From JASHVB01 sp963780805 (GTDB lineage: Bacteria > Pseudomonadota > Alphaproteobacteria > Acetobacterales > Acetobacteraceae): a stretch of DNA of 64,000 bases. Below the pieces are notes generated by a model, which had not been told where the DNA came from, searched no databases, and worked only from the letters and a program-made list of their open reading frames with translations. Positions 26,881-35,285 of the stretch are shown here, piece by piece. The DNA is taken from assembly GCA_963780805.1 (NCBI GenBank), contig CAWADP010000009.1, forward strand, positions 496,001-560,000. The letters run 5' to 3'. A program made the position numbers and the translations under genes. Position 1 is the first letter of the stretch; each line of letters opens with the position of its first letter.

Positions 26881-29580
26881 TCAATCGGACGCGGCCATCA
26901 TCGCCTCGGCATCGGCGCCGGACTCCGGGCGGCGTAGCCTGAATCGGCCTGGCACTTGCCAGCCTGGCATGGGCGCGCCCGTCAGATACCCTTGCACGCG
27001 TGGGCATCCCTGCTGGCGCAGCAGCGCCAGTTGCTCCTCCGTCTCGACGCCCTCCGCCGTCACCGTCAGCCCGATGTGGCGGCTCATCACCACGATCGCC
27101 TCGACGATGGCGCGCGCCTCGGCGTCGGTCGTTTGCGTCTGCACGAAGCACTTGTCGATCTTCACGGCGTCGAACTGGAAGCGCAGCAGGTTGCTGAGGC
27201 TCGAGTAGCCGGTGCCGAAATCGTCGAGCGCGAAGGTGACGCCGAGCGCACGCAGGCTGGCCATGGCGGCCAGCACCATCTCGCTGTCGTCGCTCATGAC
27301 GCTTTCAGTGATTTCCAGTTCGAGCCGGTGTGGCGGCAGTCCGGTGTGCTGCAGCACGCCGCGCACCGTGCGGGCGAAGCCCGGATCGCGAAGCTGAATC
27401 GGCGAGACGTTCACCGCGACATGGCAACTCGCCGGCCACTGCGAGGCTTCGTGGCACGCTTGCTCCAGCATCCAGGTGCCGATGCGGTTGATCAGGCCGC
27501 ATTCCTCGGCGATCGGGATGAAGGCGCTGGGCGGCACCCAGCCGTGCTGCGGATGGTCCCACCGCACCAGTGCCTCGAACCCCACCAGCCGCAACTGCGC
27601 GGTATCGAACTTGGGTTGATAGTGCACGTGCATCTGCGCCGTGCCGACCGCCTTGCGCAGGTCCTCCTCGAGCAAGACCCGGCGCTGCAGCACCTCGTCC
27701 ATGCTGGCCTCGAACACGACGCAGCGGGTACGGCCTTCGGCCTTGGCGCGGTAGAGGGCAATGTCAGCCTTGCGGAACAATGTCTCCTTGTCGCCGCCGT
27801 CCTGCGGAAAGACCGACATGCCGATGCTGGCGGTGATGCGGATTTCATGTCCGCCCAGGTTGATGGGGGCGGCGATGCGGTCGATGATGCGATAGGCGAG
27901 GTCGGTGCCGGCTTCGGGGTCGCGACCGGTTGCCAGAAACACGAACTCGTCGCCGCCCAGCCGTGCCACGAAATCACCAGGCCCGGCGATCTCGCGGATC
28001 TGCCGTGCGACATGCGTCAGCAGCCGGTCGCCGAGTAGATGGCCGAGCGTATCGTTCACGCCTTTAAAGCCGTCCAGGTCAATGAACAGAGTCAGCATCT
28101 GCTGTCCGGTGGCTGTGGCGTCGGAGGCGAACTCGACCATCTTGTCGTCCAGCAGGACGCGGTTGGGCAGGCCGGTCAGCAGGTCGTTATGCGCCAGGTA
28201 GCGGATCCGCTCCTCCGCCTTGTGACGTTCCGTCACGTCCGTCAGCGTATGGATCGCACCGCCATCGTCGAGGTCGGTACGGCAGACCTCGATCACCCGG
28301 CCGTCGGCACGCACAGATTTGACGCTCAGGCCGCCGGAGCCGGCATCATCCTTCGCGGCATCGGCGGAGGCGCCGATCACCAGCCGCAGCCGGTCCGCCA
28401 CCGTACCATCGCTATCCCCCGACGGGATATCGAGCAATCGCAAGGCGCGTTCGTTGATCACCGGCGTGCTGCCGCTGGCATCGACCAGGGCGATGCCTTG
28501 GCTCATGTTCTCAAGTGTCAGTGAAAGCGCATAGCCGGAGGCCAGCGTGCGGCGCCGCTGCTGGATCCAGAAACCGCCAAGCAACAGGATCACGCCGGTC
28601 GCGACCACGCCGGTCTCGACGAAGTGGTCGGCCGAAGACCAGTATTGCTGGAGGATACGGCTCTCGTGGAAGCCGACGGCGACGATCAGCGGATAGCCTT
28701 TGACGCGGTGATAGCTGATCATCAGCTTGGGATCTGTTGACTCGTCCGACCACCCTGCCGCGCCGCCGGAACGCTGCAGCAGGGTCTTGAAGGCGGGGTG
28801 CTCCGCGTAGTCGCGCCCGATGCTGCCTGGCTTGGCGGGTCCCCGCGCCAGCAGGACGCCGCTTGTATTGAAAAGTGCGACGAAGCCGCCGCCGATCTGC
28901 GACGTGTCGAAGAACCCCGAAAGCTGCGCGCAGCCGAGCGACAGCACGAAGACGCCGTTGAAGGCACCATCCTGGTCCAGCACCTTGCGCGTGAACTGGA
29001 TCGTCTGCTCGCCGCTGCCGCGGCCGACCACCGGATCGCTGATATAGAGGCTGTCATGCGAAGGATCGAGTTGCGCTCGGAAATGCGGGCGATCGGCGAT
29101 GTTCACCTTGTGCAGGTTGGACCGCTCCAGTGTGGATCGCACCTCATTCCCGCTGCGGTCCATCAGGGCGATCTGCACGCGCAGGTCATCGGCCCGCACC
29201 ATGCTCCTCGCCCACTCCATGATGTCGAACTTGTCGCCCTCAAGCAGGTACGACTCGCGTGCGCTCATCAAGGTCTGATCGATTTCGGTGATGATCCGCT
29301 TGGTGCTTTCCTCGAACGCGGTGGCCAGGATGGTGGTGGTATTGCGCGCGGCATCGACGGCGTTCTGGCGTTCCCGCACCAGCAGTATGGCAATGCTGAC
29401 CCAGACCAGCGCGATCAATCCCAGGATGGCGGCGACCTCCGGCATCATGGAGGCCCATGCCACGGTTCGGCCATGCCTGCGCGGCGCAGCCGCGGCAGCC
29501 TTCGTTGCGGGTTGCCCGACACTCGCCCTCAGCGGCTTCCGAAATGCCATGCGCCCATGATCCTCACCGGGTTCGTTCAT
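26881..29580 (-). CDS. Membrane sensor diguanylate cyclase/phosphodiesterase (GGDEF-EAL)
   Basis: 899 residues from the ATG at 29580. Order: membrane helix (about 45-70), a periplasmic dCACHE-like domain (about 75-305, including ADRPHFRAQLDPSHDSLYISDPVVGR), second helix (about 315-335), a PAS-like domain, GGDEF (motif RLGGDEF near residue 541) and EAL (FEALVRW near 667, DDFGTGYSSLSNLL). Both catalytic motifs are intact, so it could make or degrade cyclic-di-GMP. It is probably controlled by a small molecule bound outside the membrane. It stands alone on the minus strand. Confidence 0.92.
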   Translation of the reverse strand: MNEPGEDHGRMAFRKPLRASVGQPATKAAAAAPRRHGRTVAWASMMPEVAAILGLIALVWVSIAILLVRERQNAVDAARNTTTILATAFEESTKRIITEIDQTLMSARESYLLEGDKFDIMEWARSMVRADDLRVQIALMDRSGNEVRSTLERSNLHKVNIADRPHFRAQLDPSHDSLYISDPVVGRGSGEQTIQFTRKVLDQDGAFNGVFVLSLGCAQLSGFFDTSQIGGGFVALFNTSGVLLARGPAKPGSIGRDYAEHPAFKTLLQRSGGAAGWSDESTDPKLMISYHRVKGYPLIVAVGFHESRILQQYWSSADHFVETGVVATGVILLLGGFWIQQRRRTLASGYALSLTLENMSQGIALVDASGSTPVINERALRLLDIPSGDSDGTVADRLRLVIGASADAAKDDAGSGGLSVKSVRADGRVIEVCRTDLDDGGAIHTLTDVTERHKAEERIRYLAHNDLLTGLPNRVLLDDKMVEFASDATATGQQMLTLFIDLDGFKGVNDTLGHLLGDRLLTHVARQIREIAGPGDFVARLGGDEFVFLATGRDPEAGTDLAYRIIDRIAAPINLGGHEIRITASIGMSVFPQDGGDKETLFRKADIALYRAKAEGRTRCVVFEASMDEVLQRRVLLEEDLRKAVGTAQMHVHYQPKFDTAQLRLVGFEALVRWDHPQHGWVPPSAFIPIAEECGLINRIGTWMLEQACHEASQWPASCHVAVNVSPIQLRDPGFARTVRGVLQHTGLPPHRLELEITESVMSDDSEMVLAAMASLRALGVTFALDDFGTGYSSLSNLLRFQFDAVKIDKCFVQTQTTDAEARAIVEAIVVMSRHIGLTVTAEGVETEEQLALLRQQGCPRVQGYLTGAPMPGWQVPGRFRLRRPESGADAEAMMAASD

Positions 29581-29741
29581 CGAACCGCCTGGAAGCGACC
29601 TTGGCCCCTGCACCCTGCCCTGGTCCTCCATCGCCCGTGTAACCGGGCCATGCTTACGCAAAGGTTGCGACTGTCACGGAGTGCAACCGGTTTGAAGTTC
29701 GAAGCGCGCCAGAGTGACGCCGATGTAGTGGAGAGCGTGCG

Positions 29742-30047
29742 ATGCCGGGTGGAGAGCAGCAGACCCTGGTCCTGGAGAGGGTGCGGCAGTGGCCGGAGGG
29801 GCTGTCGGCGACGCGAAGGAACGACTACGCCGTGGTGGCGGCCGGGATCGAACGGATCATGGCGCTTGCCGATGCCGGTCTGTTTTACGAAGGCCGCGAA
29901 GCGTGTGCCGACCTGCTGTTCGATTTCCAGCCTTTGCTTGAAGCGCGGCCGGAACTGCTGCAGCGTTTCTGCGTCGCGCTCCGGCGTTGCAAGGCGGAGC
30001 AATTGCAGCGGCGGCTGTCGATCGCGCTGCACGAGGAGGCAGCGTAA
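29742..30047 (+). CDS. Hypothetical protein, 101 residues
   Basis: A compact soluble protein, mostly helical: TLVLERVRQWPEGLSATRRN, then IERIMALADAGLFYEGREA and LLFDFQPLLEARPELLQRF. Glu/Leu/Arg-rich composition and normal codon use argue for a real gene. No family is recognised. It lies 161 bp upstream of and divergent to the GGDEF/EAL gene, so they may share a regulatory region; a role in the same pathway would be guesswork. Confidence 0.55.
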   Translation: MPGGEQQTLVLERVRQWPEGLSATRRNDYAVVAAGIERIMALADAGLFYEGREACADLLFDFQPLLEARPELLQRFCVALRRCKAEQLQRRLSIALHEEAA

Positions 30048-30107
30048 GACACGGGGCATAGCGCCAACTCTCGTTAAGCCTCGTGCGCATCAGGGGTCAC
30101 AGCTTCT

Positions 30108-30157
30108 TGTTTCGACCCCTTCCCCCGCCCCGCTCCCACAAGGGGAGGGGGAGTATT
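30108..30157. repeat. Repeat A copy, possible terminator
   Basis: CCCCTTCCCCCGCCCCGCTC, CCACAAGGGGAGGGGGAG, then TATTCTTCT. A GC-rich hairpin with a T-rich tail lies between the convergent 101-residue gene and pxpC. Related to the elements at 4484, 26826 and 60989. Confidence 0.55.
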
Positions 30158-30173
30158 CTTCTCCGGTTCCGTC

Positions 30174-31139
30174 CTACGGCCGCGCGCCCTGCAATCGCGG
30201 GCTGCCGAGATTCTCCGCGATGATCTGCAGCCGCGCCAGGAAGCGGCGGCGGCGCACGTGCGCCTCCTGCGGTGTGACGGCCTGGAACGATACCGCGTTG
30301 CCCGGCCGCTGCTGTGCCAGCCGGCCCAGGTCTGTTTCGACGACCGAAGCGATCTTCGGATAGCCGCCCACCGTCGGCGCATCGCGCATCAGCACGATGG
30401 GCAGCCCGGTGCCAGGCACCTGGATGCTGCCCGGCATCACGCTGTCGGTGATGATGTTATAGCCGTCGCGATGTGCCAGGACCGGTCCGTCCAGGCGGTA
30501 CGCCATGCGGTCCATCTGGCGTGTCACCTGGAAACCTGCGGCCAGGAAAGCGGCAAGAGCTTCTTCCGTGAAGTAATCGTCCTGCGGCCCCAGCACGACG
30601 TGGTACGGCCCATCCGCGCGCTCCGGCGGTTCGATCGCGCGGTCCGGTTCCTCCGGCGCTCGCGGCACGCGCAGCGGCAGCGCATCGCCGGGCTGGATCG
30701 TGCGGCCGGACCAGCCGCCGATCCCGGTCCGCGCATGCGTGGACCGGCTGCCGAACTGCAGCGCGACTTCGAAGCCGCCCGCCACCGCAAGGTAACCCCA
30801 CACCGCATCGGCCGCGCCCCGCACGTGCAGCCGCTGTCCCTGGCGCAGCGTCAGCGAGCGAAACGACGCGGCGGCCACGCCGTCTACCGTCACGCCGAAC
30901 GATCCGCCGGTCACGGCGATCCGGCAGGTCGGCGCATCGACCAGCCATTCGCCGCCCGCGTGGGCGAATTCCAGCGCCGCCTCCATCGGCCGGTTGCCCA
31001 CCAGCGCGTTGGCGATCGCCAGCGACATGCGGTCCATCGCACCGGACACGGACACGCCGAAGCGCCGCCAGCCGCGCCGTCCGCCGTCCTGGATGGTAAC
31101 AAAAGGGGTGGGCGCGATCGCGCGCAGCATCGCCGGCAC
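30174..31139 (-). CDS. pxpC: 5-oxoprolinase subunit C (KipA/PxpC), biotin-dependent-carboxylase-like
   Basis: 321 residues from a GTG at 31139; an ATG at 31130 is also possible and better matches the family start MLRAIAPTPFVTIQD. The AHS2 domain shows TIQDGGRRGWRRFGVSVSGAMD, EFAHAGGEWLV, GPQDDYFTEEAL, DRMAYRLDGP, and SVMPGSIQVPGTGLPIVLM with TVGGYPKIASV. In the prokaryotic 5-oxoprolinase it acts with PxpA and PxpB to open 5-oxoproline to glutamate at the cost of ATP. The next upstream gene encodes PxpB, ending 3 bp before this start. Confidence 0.93.
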   Translation of the reverse strand: MPAMLRAIAPTPFVTIQDGGRRGWRRFGVSVSGAMDRMSLAIANALVGNRPMEAALEFAHAGGEWLVDAPTCRIAVTGGSFGVTVDGVAAASFRSLTLRQGQRLHVRGAADAVWGYLAVAGGFEVALQFGSRSTHARTGIGGWSGRTIQPGDALPLRVPRAPEEPDRAIEPPERADGPYHVVLGPQDDYFTEEALAAFLAAGFQVTRQMDRMAYRLDGPVLAHRDGYNIITDSVMPGSIQVPGTGLPIVLMRDAPTVGGYPKIASVVETDLGRLAQQRPGNAVSFQAVTPQEAHVRRRRFLARLQIIAENLGSPRLQGARP

Positions 31140-31141
31140 GC

Positions 31142-31870
31142 CTATCCAGCCTCCGCGTCCATGAAGCTTGCGCTGGGCCGGCCCGCGAGTTCGTCCAGTT
31201 CGCGCGGCGTGACCGGCCGGAAGCGGATGCGGTCGCCGGGCCGGAACAGAAATGGGTTTTCCGCCTGCGGCTGATAGGCGCGCAGCGGCGTCTGCCCCAG
31301 GCTGTACCAGCCGCTCGGCATGGTCATCGGCACGATCAATCCTTGCATGCCCCCGATCATCACGCACCCCGCCGGAATCCCCAGCCGCGGCACCGGGCGC
31401 CGCGGCAAGTGCAGTGCGGGCGGCAGTCCGCCCAGTGTCGGCAGGCCCGGTACGAAACCGACAAAATACACGCGATAGTCGCCGCTGCTGTAAATCGCGA
31501 CGACGTCGTCGCGTGAATTGCCCGTCGCCGCGGCGACTTCCAGCAGGTCATCATTGGACGGGCTGCCATACAGCACCGGCACCGTCCATGAACGTCCGAT
31601 CACGCTGCGTACTCGCATCCGATCCGCGAGCAAGTGCCGCAGCGCATCCACCAGCTTGTCGAAGTCGATGGTTTCAGGCTCATAGATGACCAGCAGCGAG
31701 CGGATGGTCGGCGCGGTTTCGACAATGCCTTCGAGATTCGATGCCGCGATCGCCCGGTCGAGCGCCTGGACCGCGGCATTCACCGCCGGATCGATCGCGT
31801 TGGCGAACTCGACCGTCAGCGCGCTATCGCCGACCGGCAGGAATCGAGGATAGATGGCGTTTCTCCCCAT
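31142..31870 (-). CDS. pxpB: 5-oxoprolinase subunit B (KipI/PxpB)
   Basis: 242 residues of the AHS1 family: RFLPVGDSALTVEFANAID, a central YGSPSNDDLLEVAAATG, the signature FVGFVPGLPTLGGLPPALHLPRRPVPR, and GWYSLGQTPLRAYQPQAENPFLFRPGDRIRF near the end. It is translated just before PxpC. No PxpA (LamB/YcsF) gene is seen in the window, so the third subunit must be elsewhere. A divergent gene starts 90 bp upstream. Confidence 0.92.
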   Translation of the reverse strand: MGRNAIYPRFLPVGDSALTVEFANAIDPAVNAAVQALDRAIAASNLEGIVETAPTIRSLLVIYEPETIDFDKLVDALRHLLADRMRVRSVIGRSWTVPVLYGSPSNDDLLEVAAATGNSRDDVVAIYSSGDYRVYFVGFVPGLPTLGGLPPALHLPRRPVPRLGIPAGCVMIGGMQGLIVPMTMPSGWYSLGQTPLRAYQPQAENPFLFRPGDRIRFRPVTPRELDELAGRPSASFMDAEAG

Positions 31871-31960
31871 GGCCGTTAATCGGCTTCATGAATGCGCCTT
31901 TTGCCGCTATCAGTCCACGCCGCAGGCCGCCCAAGCGGCCGAATCGCTAAGGGAGGCTGC

Positions 31961-33442
31961 GTGTCGGACGTCCAGCAATCGCACTCGCGCCGCCGGCTGG
32001 TGCTGGCTGCCTGTATGATGGCCACCTTCACCGCCGCGGTGGAGATCACCATCGTCGCCACGGCGATGCCCACCATCGTCGCGAAGCTGCACGGCGCGGA
32101 ACTTTATTCCTGGGTGTTCTCGACCTACCTGCTGACCCAGGCGGTGACGATTCCGATCTACGGCCGCCTCGCCGACCTGCACGGCCGCAAGCGGGTCTTC
32201 GTCGCCGGTTCGTCACTGTTCTTGATCGGCTCGCTGCTGTGCGGCTTCGCCAACAACATGACCATGCTGATCCTGTTCCGCGCGCTGCAAGGCTGCGGCG
32301 CCGGCGCGGTGCAGCCGATCGCCTACACCATCGTGGGTGACATCTACACGCCGGTCGAGCGTGCGCGAATCCAGGGTATGCTGTCCGGTGTGTTCGGGTT
32401 CGCGGCGATCGTCGGCCCGTCGCTCGGCGCCTTCCTGGTGGAGGCTGGCGACTGGCGCACCGTATTCTGGGTCAACCTGCCGATCAGTGCGGCGGCGATC
32501 GCCATGCTGATGGCGTTCCTGCACGAGACCCGCGCGCCGCGCCGCCACCAGATCGACTATCCCGGCACCATCCTGCTCGCCGTCGCCATCAGCGCCATCA
32601 TCTTCGCGGCGGACCGCGGCCGCGAGATCGGGCTGCCGAAAGCGCTGATCGCCATCGCGGTGGGCGTGGTGGCCCTGCTGGTCCTGCTGCGCCATGAGCA
32701 GCGGACCAAGGAACCGATCCTGCCGTTGGAACTGTGGCGCCAGCGGATCATCACCGTCGGCAGCCTGGGTGGCTTCACCGTCGGCGCCACCATCATGAGC
32801 GTGACGGCATTCCTGCCGTCGTTCATCCAGGGTGCGATGGGACGCACCGCCGGCATGGCTGGTATTGCGCTTGGCATCATGACCGTCGTCTGGACGTTCG
32901 GCAGCGTGTCCGCCGGGCGCATGATGGTGTATCTGACCTATCGCATGATCGCCTGTGCCGGCGCCGCATGCATCGTCGCCGGGGCACTGGTGCTGGTGAC
33001 GCTCGATCCGGATTCCAGCATCGTTCACGCCGCGCTGGGCGCGTCGCTGGTAGGAGTCGGTCTGGGATTCTGCAACACTACCTGGGTGGTGTCGGTGCAG
33101 ACGCAGGTTGCCTATGCGCAGCGCGGCTCGGCGACCTCGGCGGTTCTGTTCATGCGGTTCCTGGGCCAGGCGATCGGCGCCGCGGCGGCCGGCATCGTGC
33201 TGACGACGGCGCTGCAGCACCAGTTGCCCGACGTCGCGGACCCGCTGGGCCGACTGCTGCGGGTTTCCGGAACCGCCGCCGCCGCCGGTGCGCCGATGCG
33301 GCAGCTTGCCTTCGCCGTGGGGGCGGCGTTCCGCGGCATCTTCATCATGGCCGCGCTGCTGGGGCTGGCGACGCTAGCGCTCGGCTTCCAGCTCCCGCGT
33401 GGGATCAGCGCGAGCACGCACGTAAAGCGCGCCGCGGGGTAG
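31961..33442 (+). CDS. DHA2-type MFS multidrug exporter
   Basis: 493 residues, about 14 hydrophobic segments. The start is a GTG at 31961 with GGGAGG upstream. DHA2 features: TAAVEITIVATAMPTIVAKLHG (motif D1), RLADLHGRKRVF (motif A), and RALQGCGAGAVQPIAYTIVGDIYTP (motif C-like and B). The hydrophilic mid-loop TRAPRRHQIDYPG is short. It exports drugs or other hydrophobic compounds in antiport with protons; the substrate is not inferable. It diverges from pxpB. Confidence 0.88.
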   Translation: MSDVQQSHSRRRLVLAACMMATFTAAVEITIVATAMPTIVAKLHGAELYSWVFSTYLLTQAVTIPIYGRLADLHGRKRVFVAGSSLFLIGSLLCGFANNMTMLILFRALQGCGAGAVQPIAYTIVGDIYTPVERARIQGMLSGVFGFAAIVGPSLGAFLVEAGDWRTVFWVNLPISAAAIAMLMAFLHETRAPRRHQIDYPGTILLAVAISAIIFAADRGREIGLPKALIAIAVGVVALLVLLRHEQRTKEPILPLELWRQRIITVGSLGGFTVGATIMSVTAFLPSFIQGAMGRTAGMAGIALGIMTVVWTFGSVSAGRMMVYLTYRMIACAGAACIVAGALVLVTLDPDSSIVHAALGASLVGVGLGFCNTTWVVSVQTQVAYAQRGSATSAVLFMRFLGQAIGAAAAGIVLTTALQHQLPDVADPLGRLLRVSGTAAAAGAPMRQLAFAVGAAFRGIFIMAALLGLATLALGFQLPRGISASTHVKRAAG

Positions 33443-33494
33443 GGCAGCGGGGCGCAGACACAGATAAGGAACTGGAAGTTTCGCCGCGCTGACG

Positions 33495-33641
33495 ATGAAC
33501 CAGGACATCGGCCCGTCCGCCCACGTCTATGGCCTGGCGGTCGGCGCCTTCTTCCGGGGCTACTGTCTGCTGGAGGTCCCCTCCAACCTCATCCTGGAAA
33601 AAGTCGGCGCCCGGCCCTGGATCACCCGCATCCTGGGTCGC
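33495..33641 (+). pseudogene. Fragment of an ACS-family MFS transporter
   Basis: MNQDIGPSAHVYGLAVGAFF and GYCLLEVPSNLILEKVGAR match the helix 2-3 region of anion:cation symporter (tartrate/hydroxyphenylacetate-type) MFS proteins, which normally have several dozen residues before this and about 350 after. Nothing of the rest is present, so it is a 50-residue relic, with no natural continuation after about 33641. Confidence 0.55.
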
Positions 33642-33647
33642 CGCACG

Positions 33648-34125
33648 TCAGTCTCTTCGCAGGTTTGCATTAGAGTGGCGAGGTCCGAGAAGCTCCCAAC
33701 CGTGCCGCCGTAATATGTCTGCCAGCTCGCGCTCGTTCATCGACGCGAATTTGCGGCCGGTCCGCTGTTGCTCTTCGATCAACCCGCCGGCCCGCCCCGG
33801 CGCATACAGAAACAGCACGCGCCCGGTTTCCGCGCCAGGTACTCTTCCAGGCGTGCGGCACGCCGCGCGGCATGAAGGCGCACGTGCCGGGGCCACGGAC
33901 CGCGACCTCATCGCCCACCTTGAAGGTGACTTCGCCGCTCAGGACATAGGCCACCTCGTCGCTGTCGCGATGTAGGTGCAGCGTACTCTTTGTCCCGGCG
34001 GGAACAGTCTCCTCGAACACCATGATGCTGTCGTTGGTCTCTCCACCTCGCAATTTCAGAGAAATCGATCGGCCTGGCGATGCCTGGTGCTGTCCCGACA
34101 GTACGTCGATCTTCGGCGTGTCCAT
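33648..34125 (-). pseudogene. Cupin protein, frameshifted
   Basis: From the ATG at 34125: MDTPKIDVLSGQHQASPGRS, then the beta-barrel motifs TLHLHRDSDEVAYVLSGEVTF and CAFMPRGVPHAWK. The frame then breaks at 33838-33843 (CAGGTACTC on the plus strand, one base too many). The next frame continues AETGRVLFLYAPG, IEEQQRTGRKF and NERELADILRRHGWELLGP to the stop at 33648. If repaired, it is about 158 residues, typical for a cupin-2 protein binding a metal through the His residues. Role unknown. Confidence 0.7.
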
Positions 34126-34182
34126 CGCTCGGGTCCCTTTGTCCGCGTCGAAAATCGGAAGTCGTTCGCCCGCCATAGCCAT

Positions 34183-34214
34183 GTCTCATGCCGGCTTGGT
34201 CTCATGCCGGCTTG
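34183..34214. repeat. 16-bp perfect tandem duplication
   Basis: GTCTCATGCCGGCTTG occurs twice in succession at 34183-34198 and 34199-34214. The second copy covers the last codons and stop of the neighbouring cupin gene (34202 end), so the cupin tail has been duplicated into the intergenic space. Confidence 0.85.
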
Positions 34215-34627
34215 CGCTCTACCGTCCGAGGATCATCGACATCGAGCTCGATCGTCTGGCCGGGAAATGGCGTCACGGCGATCAGCGTCGCGCCCTCCGC
34301 GGATTGGAAGCGGTGCCAGGCCCCCTGCGGAATGACGGCCATCATGCCTGCCCGCAGTTCGAACGACCGGGGCGGCCCGTCGTCGCAGACCATTTCCAGG
34401 GTCGCGCCGCCGTCGATGATATGAATCAGCTCGTCGCCGGTGAGGTGGGTTTCCCAATGGTCTTTCCCGGACATCTTGATGGCCAGAAGGAGACCGTCGC
34501 GGTAGGAAGCCAATCGCGCGACACTTCCCTTTCGATCCTCCATCGTGGACTGCGGGGTCCGTCGGCACATCGTCAGCTTCGCCAGCTCTGCGCTGAGATC
34601 GCTGATCCCGGGCATGCGGTTTTCCAT
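34202..34627 (-). CDS. Small cupin protein 1
   Basis: 141 residues from the ATG at 34627 with GGAGAG upstream. Single cupin fold: KDHWETHLTGDELIHIIDGG and GAWHRFQSAEGATLIAVTPFPG, but the usual HxH pair of motif 1 is reduced to H-E-T-H. A near-identical-length paralogue lies 46 bp upstream (34674-35099) and shares most of the core, for example SYRDG, GKxHWETH, DDGP, RSFEL, AGMMAVIPQGAWHRF. The gene pair arose by tandem duplication. Possibly a sensor or enzyme for a small carboxylate. Confidence 0.8.
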   Translation of the reverse strand: MENRMPGISDLSAELAKLTMCRRTPQSTMEDRKGSVARLASYRDGLLLAIKMSGKDHWETHLTGDELIHIIDGGATLEMVCDDGPPRSFELRAGMMAVIPQGAWHRFQSAEGATLIAVTPFPGQTIELDVDDPRTVERKPA

Positions 34628-34673
34628 CGCTCTCTCCATTTCCGTGCCGGCTGCTTCGCCGAAGTGCCAGGCC

Positions 34674-35099
34674 TCACGCCGGCCGGCGCTCCACCGTTCG
34701 TGGGTCGTCGACATCAAGATCGATCGTCTGGCCGGGAAAGGGTGTGGCGGTCATCAGCGTCACGCCATCCGAAGAGTGAAAGCGATGCCACGCGCCCTGC
34801 GGAATGACGGCCATCATTCCCGCGTGGAGCTCGAAAGACCTGGCCGGCCCATCGTCGCACACGATTTCCAGTGTCGCAGTGCCGTCGAGGATGTGAATCA
34901 GCTCGTCGGCGGGATGGGTTTCCCAATGACCTTTCCCCGTGAACCGGGAGGCGGTGAGGGCGCCGTCACGATAGGAACCCAATCGAGCAGCGGTTCCCTT
35001 TCGATCCGCCATCGTCGATTGCGGCGTCCGTCCACGGAACATCGCCAGCTTGCCGAGTTCCGCGTTGAGATCGACGATGCTGGGCAAGCTGCTGGCCAT
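34674..35099 (-). CDS. Small cupin protein 2 (tandem paralogue)
   Basis: 141 residues, first gene of the minus-strand cupin set. Core motifs: TASRFTGKGHWETHPADELIHIL, VCDDGPARSFELHAGMMAVI and PQGAWHRFHSSDGVTLM. It is close in length and sequence to cupin 1. It diverges from the LysR gene and lies directly beside a palindromic site that probably controls both. Function unknown; the family includes dioxygenases and isomerases as well as ligand-binding proteins. Confidence 0.8.
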   Translation of the reverse strand: MASSLPSIVDLNAELGKLAMFRGRTPQSTMADRKGTAARLGSYRDGALTASRFTGKGHWETHPADELIHILDGTATLEIVCDDGPARSFELHAGMMAVIPQGAWHRFHSSDGVTLMTATPFPGQTIDLDVDDPRTVERRPA

Positions 35100-35171
35100 T
35101 TCTGTCTCCCTCTGTTGACGGCTGTCTGCATCGAAGCGGGTGGCGGGGGAAATCGTAGCGACACAATTTAG

Positions 35172-35205
35172 TTGCAGCGATCCCTATTTTTGCAGACCCC
35201 TGCAA
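35172..35205. promoter_or_regulatory. Putative LysR-type operator
   Basis: TTGCAG at 35190-35195, a 4-bp spacer and CTGCAA at 35200-35205 form a perfect inverted repeat with the T-N11-A core expected for LysR-type regulators. A further TTGCAG half site lies at 35172-35177, 18 bp away, in the arrangement of a recognition plus activation site. It sits between the cupin gene (start 35099) and the LysR gene (start 35286), fitting divergent autoregulation. Confidence 0.7.
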
Positions 35206-35285
35206 CGTTTGCGTGGCGTTCAACTTGATGATAACAACGGTTGCCTGAAGCCGACACATTGAACCTGCTTCTCAAGGAACGTGTC

